From the NCBI GenBank assembly GCA_018304425.1, contig JAGVWE010000007.1, positions 1 through 64,000 on the forward strand: a stretch of 64,000 bases of DNA. The letters are read 5' to 3'. Below, piece after piece: positions 56,711-64,000 of this stretch. A program made the translations under genes and the position numbers. Within the stretch, counting starts at the first letter, position 1, and each line of letters starts with the position of its first letter. The notes beneath the pieces are model-generated. The model was not told the origin of the DNA. It saw only the letters and a list, made by a program, of their open reading frames with translations, and ran no database searches. Origin of the DNA: Candidatus Iainarchaeum sp. Lineage in GTDB: Archaea > Iainarchaeota > Iainarchaeia > Iainarchaeales > UBA10219.

Positions 56711-56783
56711 GGGGAGGTAGTCTAGTCTGGCAGGATACCAGCTTGGGGTGCTGGCGACCCGAGTTCAAATCTCGGCCTCCCCA
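56711..56783 (+). tRNA. tRNA-Pro (GGG anticodon)
   Basis: The acceptor GGGGAGG pairs with CCTCCCC, discriminator A; anticodon stem CCAGC/GCTGG with TTGGGGT (anticodon GGG); T loop TTCAAAT. It is closely related to tRNA-Pro(TGG). It stands just before proC-proA-proB and 4.1 kb before ProRS. Confidence 0.94.
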
Positions 56784-56933
56784 CTGACCGCCACAGCCGG
56801 TCAACGTCTGTGGACTTTCCCGTGCCGCTTCGCGTCACGGGAAGAGGCCTGCCTTTGGGCAGGCCCCAAGTTGCAGCAAACCTTTAAATACTCCTGTGGA
56901 TATAAGTAGTATGATGAACCTGCAAAGAAGGCG

Positions 56934-57736
56934 ATGTATTCCAGGCCGGTTCCACTGATTTCACTAGCCATCGCCCCAAATTTTTCTGCATCGGTTTCAT
57001 CGGCTTCGGCCGCCTTGCCTCCGCGCTGGCTGCCGGGCTCCTCTCTGCCGGCTGGCCTGCGCGCCTGATTTCCGCGTGCACGCGGCGCAACGCTCGGACC
57101 ATTGCCGGTGTGCGTTGCACCCGTGATTGGGCGTCCACGCTCCGGAACGCGCGCGTCGTCATCCTCGCGGTCAAGCCGAAGGACGCCGAAGCCGCGCTCA
57201 CGCAGGCCCGGCCGCACTTCGCCCGCGACACGCTGCTGGTTTCCGTGGTCACCGGGGTTTCCCTGAAAAACCTGCAGTCTTTTTTCGGCTTGAAGCGAGT
57301 CGCGTACGCCATGCCGAACGTGGCCGCGCGCGAAAATTGTTCGCTTACTGCGCTGTGCTTCAGCCGCGCGTGCACGCGCCAGGACAAGCGCAGGGTGCAG
57401 GAAATATTCGGCCTGCTCGGCGAGACCCTCTCGCTTTCTGAGCGTGACTTCATGGCTTTCATGTACGCCGACGCTTGCGGCATTGCTATCGTCTCCTATC
57501 TCGTGCAGGCGCTCTTCCTTTCGTTCAACGATTTGGGTCTATCGGAAAAACTTTCGCTGCGCGTCACGCGCGCGCTGCTCCGCGGCACGGCCTCGCTTGC
57601 GGACACCTGGTCGTTCGAGGAGATAATCGGAATGGTGAAGACTAAGCGCGGCTACACCGAGCGGTTGCTGCAAGCCCTGGACCAGCAACGCGTCGCCAAA
57701 GGAATTCGGCGCGCGTACGAAAAGGTGGGCCGATGA
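56934..57736 (+). CDS. proC: Pyrroline-5-carboxylate reductase (N-terminal frameshift)
   Basis: The Rossmann motif GFIGFGRLASALAAGLLSAG and the body (VVILAVKPKDAEAAL, LVSVVTGVSLKNLQSFFGLK, AYAMPNVAARENCSLTA) are in one frame from about 56980 to 57736. That frame has no ATG, GTG or TTG before the motif: it is open only from 56918. ATG 56934 in the neighbouring frame joins smoothly (PNFFCIGFIGFG) if the T run 56981-56985 had one more T. It is read as a likely single-base error or a mutation. The product reduces pyrroline-5-carboxylate to proline. The stop overlaps the proA start. Confidence 0.75.
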
Positions 57737-58995
57737 CCTCCATGAAATCGTTGGCCGCTGGGGCGCGCACCGCGCAGTCCGAACTGGCCGCGTCCACTTC
57801 CACGCAACGCGCGAAAGCCCTGCGCTGGATGGCCAAGGCCGTGCGGAAATCCGGGAACCGGGTCCTGGCCGCCAACCGCAAGGACCTGGCCCGTGCCCGC
57901 GTAAAAGGCGTTTCCGAGGCGTTCCTTGACCGATTACGGCTTAGCGACCGGCGGCTGGAAGAGGCCGTTCAGGCGGTCGAAGAGTTTAGTCGTCGCGAGG
58001 ATTTGCTCGGTGAAACCATCGAGGCATGGACGACTTCCGCCGGCCTCCGCATCCGCAAAGTGCGCGTGCCCCTCGGCGTGGTGCTGTTGGTGTTCGAAGC
58101 CCGGCCCCTCGTGTGCCTGGAAGCCGCCATGCTCGCGTTGAAGGCAGGCAACGCCCTCCTGCTCCGCCCCTCCCGCGACGCGGAGAATTCCTGCCGCGAA
58201 CTCATTGCCTGCGTTCGTTCCGCGCTGAAGCATGCCGGCCTGTCCGCCGACTGCGTGGCCCTCGTGCCTCCCGTCGGCGGCAAGCGGAGGCTGCACGAGC
58301 TGCTTGCCTTGCATGGCCTCATCGACGTCGTCATCCCCCGCGGCGGGGCTTCGTTCATCGACTGGGTGCGCTCGCACGCGAAAATCCCGGTCATCGAGAC
58401 CGGTGCGGGCAACTGCCACGTCTACGTCGACGCGTCCGCAGACGCATCCGCAAATCTCCGGCAGGCGCTTGCCATCCTCGTGAACGCGAAAACCTCGCGT
58501 CCCTCGGTGTGCAACGCGGCCGAGAAACTGCTCGTGCACAAAGCCATTGCCAGAAAGTTCCTGCCGGTGGCCGTGGCCGCGTTGCGCGAGCGCGGCGTGC
58601 GCGTGCATGGCTGTGAGCGCTCCCGCAAACTCGTGAAGGGGCTTTTGCGTGCCACCGAGGCCGACTGGTTCAAGGAATATCTTGGCCTGGAAATCGCGGT
58701 CAAGGTGGTTGACTCGGTCGACGAAGCCATTGCGCACATCAACCGTTATTCCACGCACCACTCGGAGGCCATCTGCGCGAAGGACCGGAAGGCACTCCGC
58801 CGGTTCCTCGCTGGCGTGGATTCGGCCGCGGTTTACGCCAATGCCAGCACGCGGTTTTCGGATGGGGGTTGTTTCGGCTTCGGCGGGGAAATCGGCATCA
58901 GCACGCAGAAGCTGCACGCCCGTGGCCCCATGGCCGAGCGGGAGTTGACGTCCTACAAGTACGTGGTGGAAGGCAAGGGCCAGGTGAGGACATGA
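57733..58995 (+). CDS. proA: Glutamate-5-semialdehyde dehydrogenase
   Basis: 420 residues, normal length. VPLGVVLLVFEARPLVCLEA (about 113-132) and VIPRGGASFIDWVR are typical, and the catalytic Cys is in KTSRPSVCNAAEKLLVHKAI (about 254-273). The C-terminal GGCFGFGGEIGISTQKLHAR completes the family. It reduces glutamyl-5-phosphate with NADPH. The start overlaps proC (ATGA) and the stop overlaps proB (ATGA), so the three enzymes are made together. Confidence 0.92.
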   Translation: MTSMKSLAAGARTAQSELAASTSTQRAKALRWMAKAVRKSGNRVLAANRKDLARARVKGVSEAFLDRLRLSDRRLEEAVQAVEEFSRREDLLGETIEAWTTSAGLRIRKVRVPLGVVLLVFEARPLVCLEAAMLALKAGNALLLRPSRDAENSCRELIACVRSALKHAGLSADCVALVPPVGGKRRLHELLALHGLIDVVIPRGGASFIDWVRSHAKIPVIETGAGNCHVYVDASADASANLRQALAILVNAKTSRPSVCNAAEKLLVHKAIARKFLPVAVAALRERGVRVHGCERSRKLVKGLLRATEADWFKEYLGLEIAVKVVDSVDEAIAHINRYSTHHSEAICAKDRKALRRFLAGVDSAAVYANASTRFSDGGCFGFGGEIGISTQKLHARGPMAERELTSYKYVVEGKGQVRT

Positions 58996-59822
58996 CTGAA
59001 AACCTGTTCGCGGGCACGAAGCGGCTGCTGGTGAAGATTGGCACCAATGCCTTGCTGAAGGACAATGCCCCGGACCGGAGGGCCATGAAGGACTTGGCGC
59101 GCGCGCTTTCCGCGCTGCGGAGGCGCGGCATCCAGTGCGCCCTGGTGTCCAGTGGAGCCATCGGCTTCGGCTGTGAGCGGCTCTACCTCACCCGCAGCAC
59201 GCTTAGCCTGGCGCTCCAGCAGGCCTGTGCCGCCGTCGGCCAGGTGGAGTTGATGGCCGAGTACGCGCGCGCCTTCCAGGCCTTCAACCAGCGCATGGCC
59301 CAGGTGCTGGTTTCGGGCGAGAATTTCCGTTCCCCGCAGGCCCTGGCCAACCTGCGCGCCACGGTGGAAGCCTTGTTTGGCCTCAACACCATTCCGGTCT
59401 TCAACGAGAACGACGCGGTCTCGGTCGCCGAACTCGATAGTGGCAAGCTGTTCTCGGACAACGATGGCCTCACGGCCTTGGTGGCCCTGCACCTGGGTTT
59501 CGATGGCGTCGTCTTCATCTCGGATGTCGGCGGCCTCTACGAGCGGGGAGCGGGTGGAAACGGCTTTGGGGTGCTGGTCAGGGAAGTGGGGGACGTGTCC
59601 GTGCTCGACTTTTCCGGCCGCGTCGTGGGGGCCAATGGCAAGGGCGGCCTTGCCTCCAAGCTGGCGGCCACCCGGCGGCTCACCGAGCAAGGCATCCCGG
59701 TGGCGCTCGTCAAGAAGGAGAAGGACGCGCTGGACAAGGTCTTCGCGGGCCGCGCCCATGGCACGCTTTTTATGCCTAAGCCGGGAATGCTGGGCGGGGG
59801 AGAAAACCGTGGCAATGATTGA
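58992..59822 (+). CDS. proB: Glutamate 5-kinase
   Basis: 276 residues from ATG 58992 (MTENLFAGTKRLLVKIGTNA). Amino-acid kinase motifs are KRLLVKIGTNALL, ALVSSGAIGFGCERL and FNENDAVSVAELDSGKLFSD then NDGLTALVALH. It lacks the C-terminal PUA domain of many bacterial enzymes, so it is a minimal form. It makes glutamyl-5-phosphate, the first step. Overlaps proA upstream and the next gene downstream. Confidence 0.9.
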   Translation: MTENLFAGTKRLLVKIGTNALLKDNAPDRRAMKDLARALSALRRRGIQCALVSSGAIGFGCERLYLTRSTLSLALQQACAAVGQVELMAEYARAFQAFNQRMAQVLVSGENFRSPQALANLRATVEALFGLNTIPVFNENDAVSVAELDSGKLFSDNDGLTALVALHLGFDGVVFISDVGGLYERGAGGNGFGVLVREVGDVSVLDFSGRVVGANGKGGLASKLAATRRLTEQGIPVALVKKEKDALDKVFAGRAHGTLFMPKPGMLGGGENRGND

Positions 59823-60141
59823 CGACTTCCTGAAACTCGACATCCGTGTCGGAAAGGTCATCCAGGTGGAGGAGGCCCCGGACCTCCGGAAGCCGGTCTA
59901 CAAGCTGACGATCGACTTCGGCGCGGAAATCGGCGTGAAGCGTTCCCTGGCAGGGGTTCCGCCCAACTACAAAAAGGAGGCCTTGCTCAACCAGCTCGTG
60001 CTCGCGGTAGTGAATTTCCCGCCGCGGCAGATGGGCAAGCACCTCTCAGAAGTGCTCACCTTGGGCGTGGACGACGCCGAGGGGAAGTGCGTGCTCATCA
60101 AGCCCGATTGGGACGTGTTTTTGGGCTCGCGGCTGCACTAG
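59815..60141 (+). CDS. tRNA-binding-domain protein (MetG C-terminal/Trbp111-like)
   Basis: 108 residues from ATG 59815, inside the end of proB. MIDDFLKLDIRVGKVIQVEE, LYKLTIDFG-like KPVYKLTIDFGAEIGVKRSL and VVNFPPRQMGKHLSEVLTLG are the OB-fold tRNA-binding domain found at the end of MetRS and as stand-alone Trbp111/CsaA proteins. It probably dimerises and binds tRNA elbows non-specifically. Its position between proline synthesis and ProRS is suggestive. Confidence 0.85.
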   Translation: MIDDFLKLDIRVGKVIQVEEAPDLRKPVYKLTIDFGAEIGVKRSLAGVPPNYKKEALLNQLVLAVVNFPPRQMGKHLSEVLTLGVDDAEGKCVLIKPDWDVFLGSRLH

Positions 60142-60153
60142 GCCCTGTGTCGG

Positions 60154-60432
60154 CTACTGGTAGGCATGGTTGTGGTGGTCGAAGTCTACGAAGAGAACGA
60201 ATTTGATCGCCTTGTCATATTTGAACGTCAGCACAAAGTGCTTGTCGATGTGCACGCGTTGTTCTCCCTTGCGCCCGTGCCGCAGGTGCTTGTAGCGTTC
60301 GATGGCGGATTCGTCCGAGTTGACGATTTCCTGGATTTTCTTCATCACGATTTCGTACCTGTGGCGGTCGCGCCTGAAAAGCCTGTCAAGGATGGATTTC
60401 AGTTCAGGGGAAAAGTCGTGGGCTAGCGGCAT
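60154..60432 (-). CDS. RelE/ParE-superfamily toxin
   Basis: 92 residues: HDFSPELKSILDRLFRRDRH, YEIVMKKIQEIVN, RYKHLRHGRKGEQRVHIDKH, FVLTFKYDKAIKFVLFVDFD. This is the helix-helix-four-strand pattern of RelE-like mRNA interferases, with the basic/His residues of the active face in the third and fourth strands (DFDHHNHAY). It starts 1 base after its antitoxin's stop. Confidence 0.8.
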   Translation of the reverse strand: MPLAHDFSPELKSILDRLFRRDRHRYEIVMKKIQEIVNSDESAIERYKHLRHGRKGEQRVHIDKHFVLTFKYDKAIKFVLFVDFDHHNHAYQ

Positions 60433-60696
60433 TTACTTACCTTCGATTTCCTTGCGCAGCTCTTCGATGCTCGTGGGCCGGTAGCCAGGTTTCCTGGCTT
60501 GCTTGTAGTACTCGCGCTGGATTCGGTCCAGCTTCTTCAAATAGCTCGGCTTCACCTTGCGTTCAACCTCGTCTTCGCCGTACATTTCCGCGAACTTGTT
60601 AATCGCCTCGCTCTTGTCCTTGAGCCCGTACTTGGCCTTGACGACCATCAGCACCCGGTTCGTGTACTCGTTCAGCGAGACCCTGGCGTCCACCAT
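60433..60696 (-). CDS. Antitoxin partner of the RelE-like toxin
   Basis: 87 residues from ATG 60696 (MVDARVSLNEYTNRVLMVVK), with a strong AGGAGGT about 6-8 bases upstream deciding the start; the frame is open 23 codons further up. The N-terminal RHH-like domain (about 1-45: VSLNEYTNRVLMVVKAKYGL, KDKSEAINKF) is followed by a charged region and a C-terminal PTSIEELRKEIEGK that would wrap the toxin. Confidence 0.75.
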   Translation of the reverse strand: MVDARVSLNEYTNRVLMVVKAKYGLKDKSEAINKFAEMYGEDEVERKVKPSYLKKLDRIQREYYKQARKPGYRPTSIEELRKEIEGK

Positions 60697-60902
60697 GCAT
60701 GCACCTCCTGTGTATTCGGTGTACACATGGGGTGCATAGGGTTTAGTTAAGGCTTTCGGCTGCATGCGGGTAAAGTAGGCAACGGAATTAATTTAACTAT
60801 TTCGTTGATTGTCGTAATAAATGGCTTTTTGGGGGTCTGGGGGGTCCCGGGCAGCAGGGTTCCCAAGGTTTAAATAACTGGCTTCCCATATATGGTGCGT
60901 TC

Positions 60903-62357
60903 ATGGCCGAAAAAAAGCCTGCCGAAAGGGATGCTTTGCTGGGCATTGGCGTTAAGAAAGCCCAGGACTTCGTGGAATGGTATTCCCAGGTCGTGCTCAA
61001 GGCCGAGCTCGCCGACTACGCTCCCGTCAAGGGCTTCATGGTCATCCGGCCGCGGGGCTACGCGGTGTGGGAAAACATCCAGGCCCACTTCAACCAGTGC
61101 ATCAAGGCCTTGGGCGTGCAAAATGCGTACTTCCCGTTGCTGATTCCGGAGAGCTTCTTCAGGCGCGAGGCCGAGCACGCGCAGGGCTTCGCCCCCGAGC
61201 TCGCCTGGATCGAGAAAAAGGAGGGCGAGGAACGCGTGGCCATCCGCCCCACGAGCGAGACCATCATGTATGATTCCTACGCGAAGTGGATCAGGTCCTA
61301 CCGCGACCTGCCCCTGCGTATCAACCAGTGGTGCAACGTGCTCCGCTGGGAAGTCAGCCAGACCAAGATTTTCTTGCGGACGCGGGAGTTCCTCTGGCAG
61401 GAAGGCCACTGCGTGTACGAGTCGAAAGAGGACTGCGACCGGGAAGTCCAGCTGATGCTGGAGGAATATCGGAAACTATGCGAGGACGTGCTGGCCATCC
61501 CGGTGCTGACCGGTTACAAGTCGAAGGCCGAGACCTTCGCCGGCGCGCTTTACACCACGACCTTGGAGGCGCTGATGCCGGACGGGAAGGCCCTGCAGTT
61601 GGGCACCTCCCACAACCTGGGCCAGGGCTTCGCGAAAGCGTTCGGCATCGAGTTCCTGGGCCGCGACGAGGAAAAGCACGTGCCCTGGCAGTCTTCCTGG
61701 GGTTTTTCCACGCGCCTGATTGGGGCCCTGGTGATGGTGCACGGGGACGACAAGGGCTTAATCCTGCCGCCCCGCATCGCCTCGGTGAAGGCCGTGGTCG
61801 TGCCCATCGTCTTTGACAAGGGCCGCGAGGCCGTGCTGGCGAAGGCCAGGGAGCTGGCACAGGCGCTCAGCAAAGCCGGCATAGCCTGCCACTTGGATGA
61901 CCGCGACGAGTACTCCGCGGGCTGGAAGTTCAACGAATGGGAACTGAAAGGGGTTCCCCTTCGCGTCGAGGTGGGCCCGAAGGACGTCGAAAAAAAGCAG
62001 TGCGTCCTGGTGCGCCGTGACACCGGGGAAAAGGCGTTCGTCAAGGAAACCGATCTGGTGCAGGAAGCGGGGCGGCTCTTGGACGCCGTCCAGGCAGGCC
62101 TCTTGGCGCGCGCGAAGAAGTTCCGCGACGAGAACACCGTGGAAGCCAAGTCGTACGCGGACTTCCAGAAGGCCATCGAGGCGCGCAAGCTGGTGAAGGC
62201 CTTTTTCTGCGAGCAGGAAGCCTGCGAGAAGAAAATCAAGGAAGAGACGACCGCGACCAGCCGCTGCATTCCCTTCAACCAATCGGGTGCCGGCGGAAAA
62301 TGCGTCAAATGCGGCAGCCCGGCCAAGCGGTGGGCGTACTTCGCGAAGAACTACTGA
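60903..62357 (+). CDS. proS: Prolyl-tRNA synthetase, archaeal/eukaryotic type
   Basis: 484 residues. A TATA-like GGTTTAAATAAC (60868-60879) lies about 28 bases before ATG 60903, fitting a leaderless transcript. The catalytic core has FPLLIPESFFRREAEHAQGF, IRPTSETIMYDSYAKWI and FLRTREFLWQEGHCVYES (class II motifs), an anticodon-binding domain (VVPIVFDKGREAVLAKAREL) and the C-terminal zinc-type domain (CEQEACEKK and CVKCGSPAKRWAYFAKNY) ending in the conserved Tyr. It charges the two tRNA-Pro species encoded just upstream. Confidence 0.94.
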   Translation: MAEKKPAERDALLGIGVKKAQDFVEWYSQVVLKAELADYAPVKGFMVIRPRGYAVWENIQAHFNQCIKALGVQNAYFPLLIPESFFRREAEHAQGFAPELAWIEKKEGEERVAIRPTSETIMYDSYAKWIRSYRDLPLRINQWCNVLRWEVSQTKIFLRTREFLWQEGHCVYESKEDCDREVQLMLEEYRKLCEDVLAIPVLTGYKSKAETFAGALYTTTLEALMPDGKALQLGTSHNLGQGFAKAFGIEFLGRDEEKHVPWQSSWGFSTRLIGALVMVHGDDKGLILPPRIASVKAVVVPIVFDKGREAVLAKARELAQALSKAGIACHLDDRDEYSAGWKFNEWELKGVPLRVEVGPKDVEKKQCVLVRRDTGEKAFVKETDLVQEAGRLLDAVQAGLLARAKKFRDENTVEAKSYADFQKAIEARKLVKAFFCEQEACEKKIKEETTATSRCIPFNQSGAGGKCVKCGSPAKRWAYFAKNY

Positions 62358-62380
62358 TTTACCGCTGCGGTTCGGCACGC

Positions 62381-62403
62381 GTTCACGGATACGGTGAGCG
62401 GTT
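62381..62403 (+). repeat. 23-bp direct repeat, copy 1
   Basis: GTTCACGGATACGGTGAGCGGTT; the same sequence with one change (C to G at base 12) is at 63596-63618. On the minus strand each copy encodes the shared ending NRSPYP and stop of the two small membrane proteins. Confidence 0.75.
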
Positions 62404-62640
62404 GGCAATCAGGCCCTCGTGCTTCGTGGCCGGCACTTTTTTCTTTATGTGGATTTTGGAGACGAAGACAACAAATAGGAGAAGCCCCAGGCCCGCCGAA
62501 TAGATAAGCCATTCCCGATAAATAAATTCTCCTTGGGGGCCGGTGAATGTCCCGGTTGCAAGGGCGGCGATGCCAGCTGTCGCCAGCACCAAGCCATTCA
62601 ATCCGAGCAAGAGGCCCGTGATTTTTTTTGCCATTCCCAT
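62383..62640 (-). CDS. Small two-helix membrane protein ending NRSPYP
   Basis: 85 residues: helices GLLLGLNGLVLATAGIAALA (about 9-28) and LIYSAGLGLLLFVVFVSKI (about 45-63), then a basic tail and the ending ANRSPYP. A homologous layout and the same ending recur at 63598-63852. It is divergent from the gene at 62678, and that pair is repeated to the right. No family is recognised. Confidence 0.6.
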   Translation of the reverse strand: MGMAKKITGLLLGLNGLVLATAGIAALATGTFTGPQGEFIYREWLIYSAGLGLLLFVVFVSKIHIKKKVPATKHEGLIANRSPYP

Positions 62641-62677
62641 GATACGTTGTTAAGCGGATTCGCTTATAATTATAGGC

Positions 62678-62983
62678 ATGGCCTCAAACCGATTGAAGGG
62701 GGCTTTTAAGAATGGATACGACTTCTTGGACGCCCTGTCTCTGGTTGGGGACTACTTGGAGGAACCGGGTGAACTCACTCGCTGCCTCGAGGAAGTCGGC
62801 GACAAGCGGAAGAAAGCGCTTGAGAGAGAATGGAAAAACGCCGAACTCGTCAGCAAACACCGCACCATTCTCACGTCGTGGTCGGAGGACGACCGCTATG
62901 CGGACGACAGATTTTACCAGAAAAAGCTCCTTGAATGCTATGATGTGAACCGGAAGTTGCGTCGGGCCATGGGCCTGCCCTAG
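62678..62983 (+). CDS. 101-residue helical protein, copy 1
   Basis: Starts at ATG 62678, about 18-25 bases after a TATA-like TTATAATTATAGG. Highly charged helices (RLKGAFKNGYDFLDALSLVG, CLEEVGDKRKKALEREWKNA). The first 40 residues align with the partial protein at 63882 (RCLEEV versus ACLKEV, RLKGAF versus KVKGLL), so the two are paralogues. A short soluble adaptor is likely; no family is recognised. Confidence 0.55.
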   Translation: MASNRLKGAFKNGYDFLDALSLVGDYLEEPGELTRCLEEVGDKRKKALEREWKNAELVSKHRTILTSWSEDDRYADDRFYQKKLLECYDVNRKLRRAMGLP

Positions 62984-62988
62984 CGGGT

Positions 62989-63252
62989 TCAAAAGAACTG
63001 CCGGTACCATCGCTCGTATTCCTTGTGCGTGCCGACAAAGTAGAACCTGGCTTGTTTCGGCGTTTCAAACACGCGGTACGCGATGCGATGCTGTCCGACT
63101 TCGTCGACGAAATAGTTGGCCCCTCGCTTCAGGTGCCGCTTGAACGGTTGTTCCAGGATTTTCGCAATCTTCTTGGCCACTCTTTCCTTCAACTCGTTGT
63201 CAAGCCGGTTGAAATGGACGGGCCAATTTTCGTCGAATGCTGCCGCATACAT
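62989..63252 (-). CDS. RelE/ParE-superfamily toxin
   Basis: 87 residues: FNRLDNELKERVAKKIAKIL, then KRGANYFVDEVGQHRIAYRV and ARFYFVGTHKEYERWYRQFF. Two helices and the RelE beta-sheet with the usual ExGxxRIxYRV-like strand are present, as is the final aromatic/basic end. It follows its antitoxin by 5 bases and lies between the two copies of the duplicated gene pair. Confidence 0.8.
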   Translation of the reverse strand: MYAAAFDENWPVHFNRLDNELKERVAKKIAKILEQPFKRHLKRGANYFVDEVGQHRIAYRVFETPKQARFYFVGTHKEYERWYRQFF

Positions 63253-63257
63253 GCGCG

Positions 63258-63503
63258 TTATCCCTTCAGGTGTTTGGCATGAGCGCCGAGTGCCTGTTCG
63301 GGAGTGAGCAGCCTTCTTTTCCCTTCGCTTATTTCCTTGTCAATGGCATCCAGTTTCCGGTTCACGAGGGTTTCCTCGTCCAGGTACTCGTTTCCAAAGT
63401 GGACGATGGCCAGCCGGATGGCCTCGGATTGCGTGTTGGCATACCCGTCCTGGACCATGGTTTCCAGGATTTGCTTGGTCTTACCTCGTAAAGCTACGTT
63501 CAT
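63258..63503 (-). CDS. RHH-type antitoxin partner
   Basis: 81 residues: MNVALRGKTKQILETMVQDG then YANTQSEAIRLAIVHFGNEY form a ribbon-helix-helix domain (about 1-40); the rest is a charged toxin-binding tail. A TATA-like CTATTTAAAG on the gene strand (about 63541-63550) lies about 40 bases upstream. Confidence 0.78.
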   Translation of the reverse strand: MNVALRGKTKQILETMVQDGYANTQSEAIRLAIVHFGNEYLDEETLVNRKLDAIDKEISEGKRRLLTPEQALGAHAKHLKG

Positions 63504-63595
63504 GGCGAAAACCAGTATAACCTATATGCCTCCCTTACGCTTTAAATAGGTTCTGTTTTTGCGTCAAATCGGTACCTACTGTCTTAGGGCAAGCG

Positions 63596-63618
63596 GTTCA
63601 CGGATAGGGTGAGCGGTT
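63596..63618 (+). repeat. 23-bp direct repeat, copy 2
   Basis: GTTCACGGATAGGGTGAGCGGTT, differing from 62381-62403 at one position. The spacing between copies is 1,215 bases and equals the step between the two membrane-protein genes. Confidence 0.75.
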
Positions 63619-63852
63619 GATTGACATTCCTTCGCAACGCATGGGTGCGCGAGGCGTTGTTTGTGGGGTGCCAGTTGGCCTGGCAAAGAGCGCCCAAACC
63701 AGCACCAGCCAGAAGACGGCTAGCTGGGGTAACAGGCGGAGGAACCGTTCGCTACCCGTTGAGCCAGTGAAGAGGGCAGATAGTGCAATTGCGTGGTAAA
63801 CCATGAATTCCAGGCCAAACAGGGCTGCCAGAACCTTTTCATGGAATTTCAT
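63598..63852 (-). CDS. Small membrane protein ending NRSPYP, copy 2
   Basis: About 84 residues from ATG 63852 (MKFHEKVLAALFGLEFMVYH); a TTG at 63870 is an alternative. Helices at AALFGLEFMVYHAIALSALF and LAVFWLVLVWALFA, a proline/threonine linker and the ending INRSPYP. Same size, orientation and ending as 62383-62640, but the rest has diverged. Divergent from the partial gene at 63882. Confidence 0.6.
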   Translation of the reverse strand: MKFHEKVLAALFGLEFMVYHAIALSALFTGSTGSERFLRLLPQLAVFWLVLVWALFARPTGTPQTTPRAPMRCEGMSINRSPYP

Positions 63853-63881
63853 ATTGACTTGTTGCCGCAAACAGAATAAAT

Positions 63882-64000
63882 ATGGATGCCAAAAAAGTGA
63901 AAGGCTTGTTGCAACTTGGCACGGTTAAAAAGATAATCGATTTCTTCATGGAGCCGCTGAAAAGAGAAAATGAGGCATTGAATGCTTGCCTGAAAGAAGT
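63882..64000 (+). CDS. Helical protein, copy 2 (runs off the window)
   Basis: The first 39 codons are visible: MDAKKVKGLLQLGTVKKIID, then a charged helix ending ACLKEV. ATG 63882 is preceded by AATAAATAT. It aligns with the start of the protein at 62678. The end lies outside the window. Confidence 0.5.
   Translation, partial: MDAKKVKGLLQLGTVKKIIDFFMEPLKRENEALNACLKE

Noticed and set aside
1-64000. CRISPR arrays or cas genes
   Set aside because: No regularly spaced repeat series and no Cas-like protein was seen. The hairpin array at 53742-53909 has unequal, mostly unrelated units and no spacers.
1-64000. Ribosomal RNA genes
   Set aside because: No conserved 16S, 23S or 5S stretches were recognised.

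Overview
The window looks archaeal. It encodes an archaeal-type AspRS and AsnRS, the archaea-specific GatD and GatE amidotransferase subunits, a diphthine-ammonia ligase, an ATP-dependent DNA ligase, a KaiC/RadA-like ATPase, archaeal winged-helix regulators and intron-bearing tRNA genes. TATA-like boxes often sit about 25 nt before a start codon, as expected for leaderless transcripts. Many small membrane proteins, numerous toxin-antitoxin (TA) pairs and short perfect palindromes would fit a DPANN-type lineage (for example Diapherotrites), but that placement is an inference. Most of the window is GC-rich; about 1-6.5 kb is clearly AT-richer.

1-6.5 kb is an integrated or decaying mobile region. 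It holds the right end of an IS200/IS605 element, the 3' half of the integrase gene that element interrupted, a run of overlapping small genes (winged helix, HTH plus zinc knuckle), a short zinc-ribbon gene, two HEPN-like proteins and a large membrane protein. 6.6-8.6 kb is an AbiE-type TA pair bracketed by an imperfect inverted repeat of about 58 bp.

8.6-41.2 kb is mostly ordinary chromosome: secreted and membrane proteins, a beta-CASP nuclease, glycosyltransferases, a DNA glycosylase, AspRS-AsnRS, an inositol-monophosphatase-like enzyme, methyltransferases, and an overlapping gatE-nnrD-cupin-glycerate kinase operon. GatD, tRNA-Gln(TTG) with an intron, tRNA-Ile(GAT), tRNA-Asn(GTT) and an Lrp/AsnC regulator also lie here. 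Together these predict Gln-tRNA made by transamidation and Asn-tRNA made directly.

41.2-55.5 kb is the accessory hot spot. TA pairs (VapBC, AbiE) and an ATPase cassette each end in a fragment encoding the same C-terminal tail (IPEYD, membrane helix, arginines) that ends a 1,270-residue surface protein at 48.3-52.1 kb. One VapBC-plus-tail unit is duplicated. Beyond it lie three tRNA-Pro(TGG)-derived copies (one intact, one with a structured 50-nt insert, one reduced to its 3' part) that bracket two DUF4143-type ATPase genes, next to an array of six perfect hairpins.

55.5-64 kb holds a ferritin-like/VIT1 transporter, tRNA-Pro(GGG), proC-proA-proB, a tRNA-binding-domain protein, two RelE/ParE-type TA pairs, ProRS, and a divergent gene pair present twice. 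Three genes (retropepsin, KaiC-like ATPase, proC) each carry an apparent single-base deletion. That is either real decay or consensus error, and should be checked before biological conclusions are drawn.
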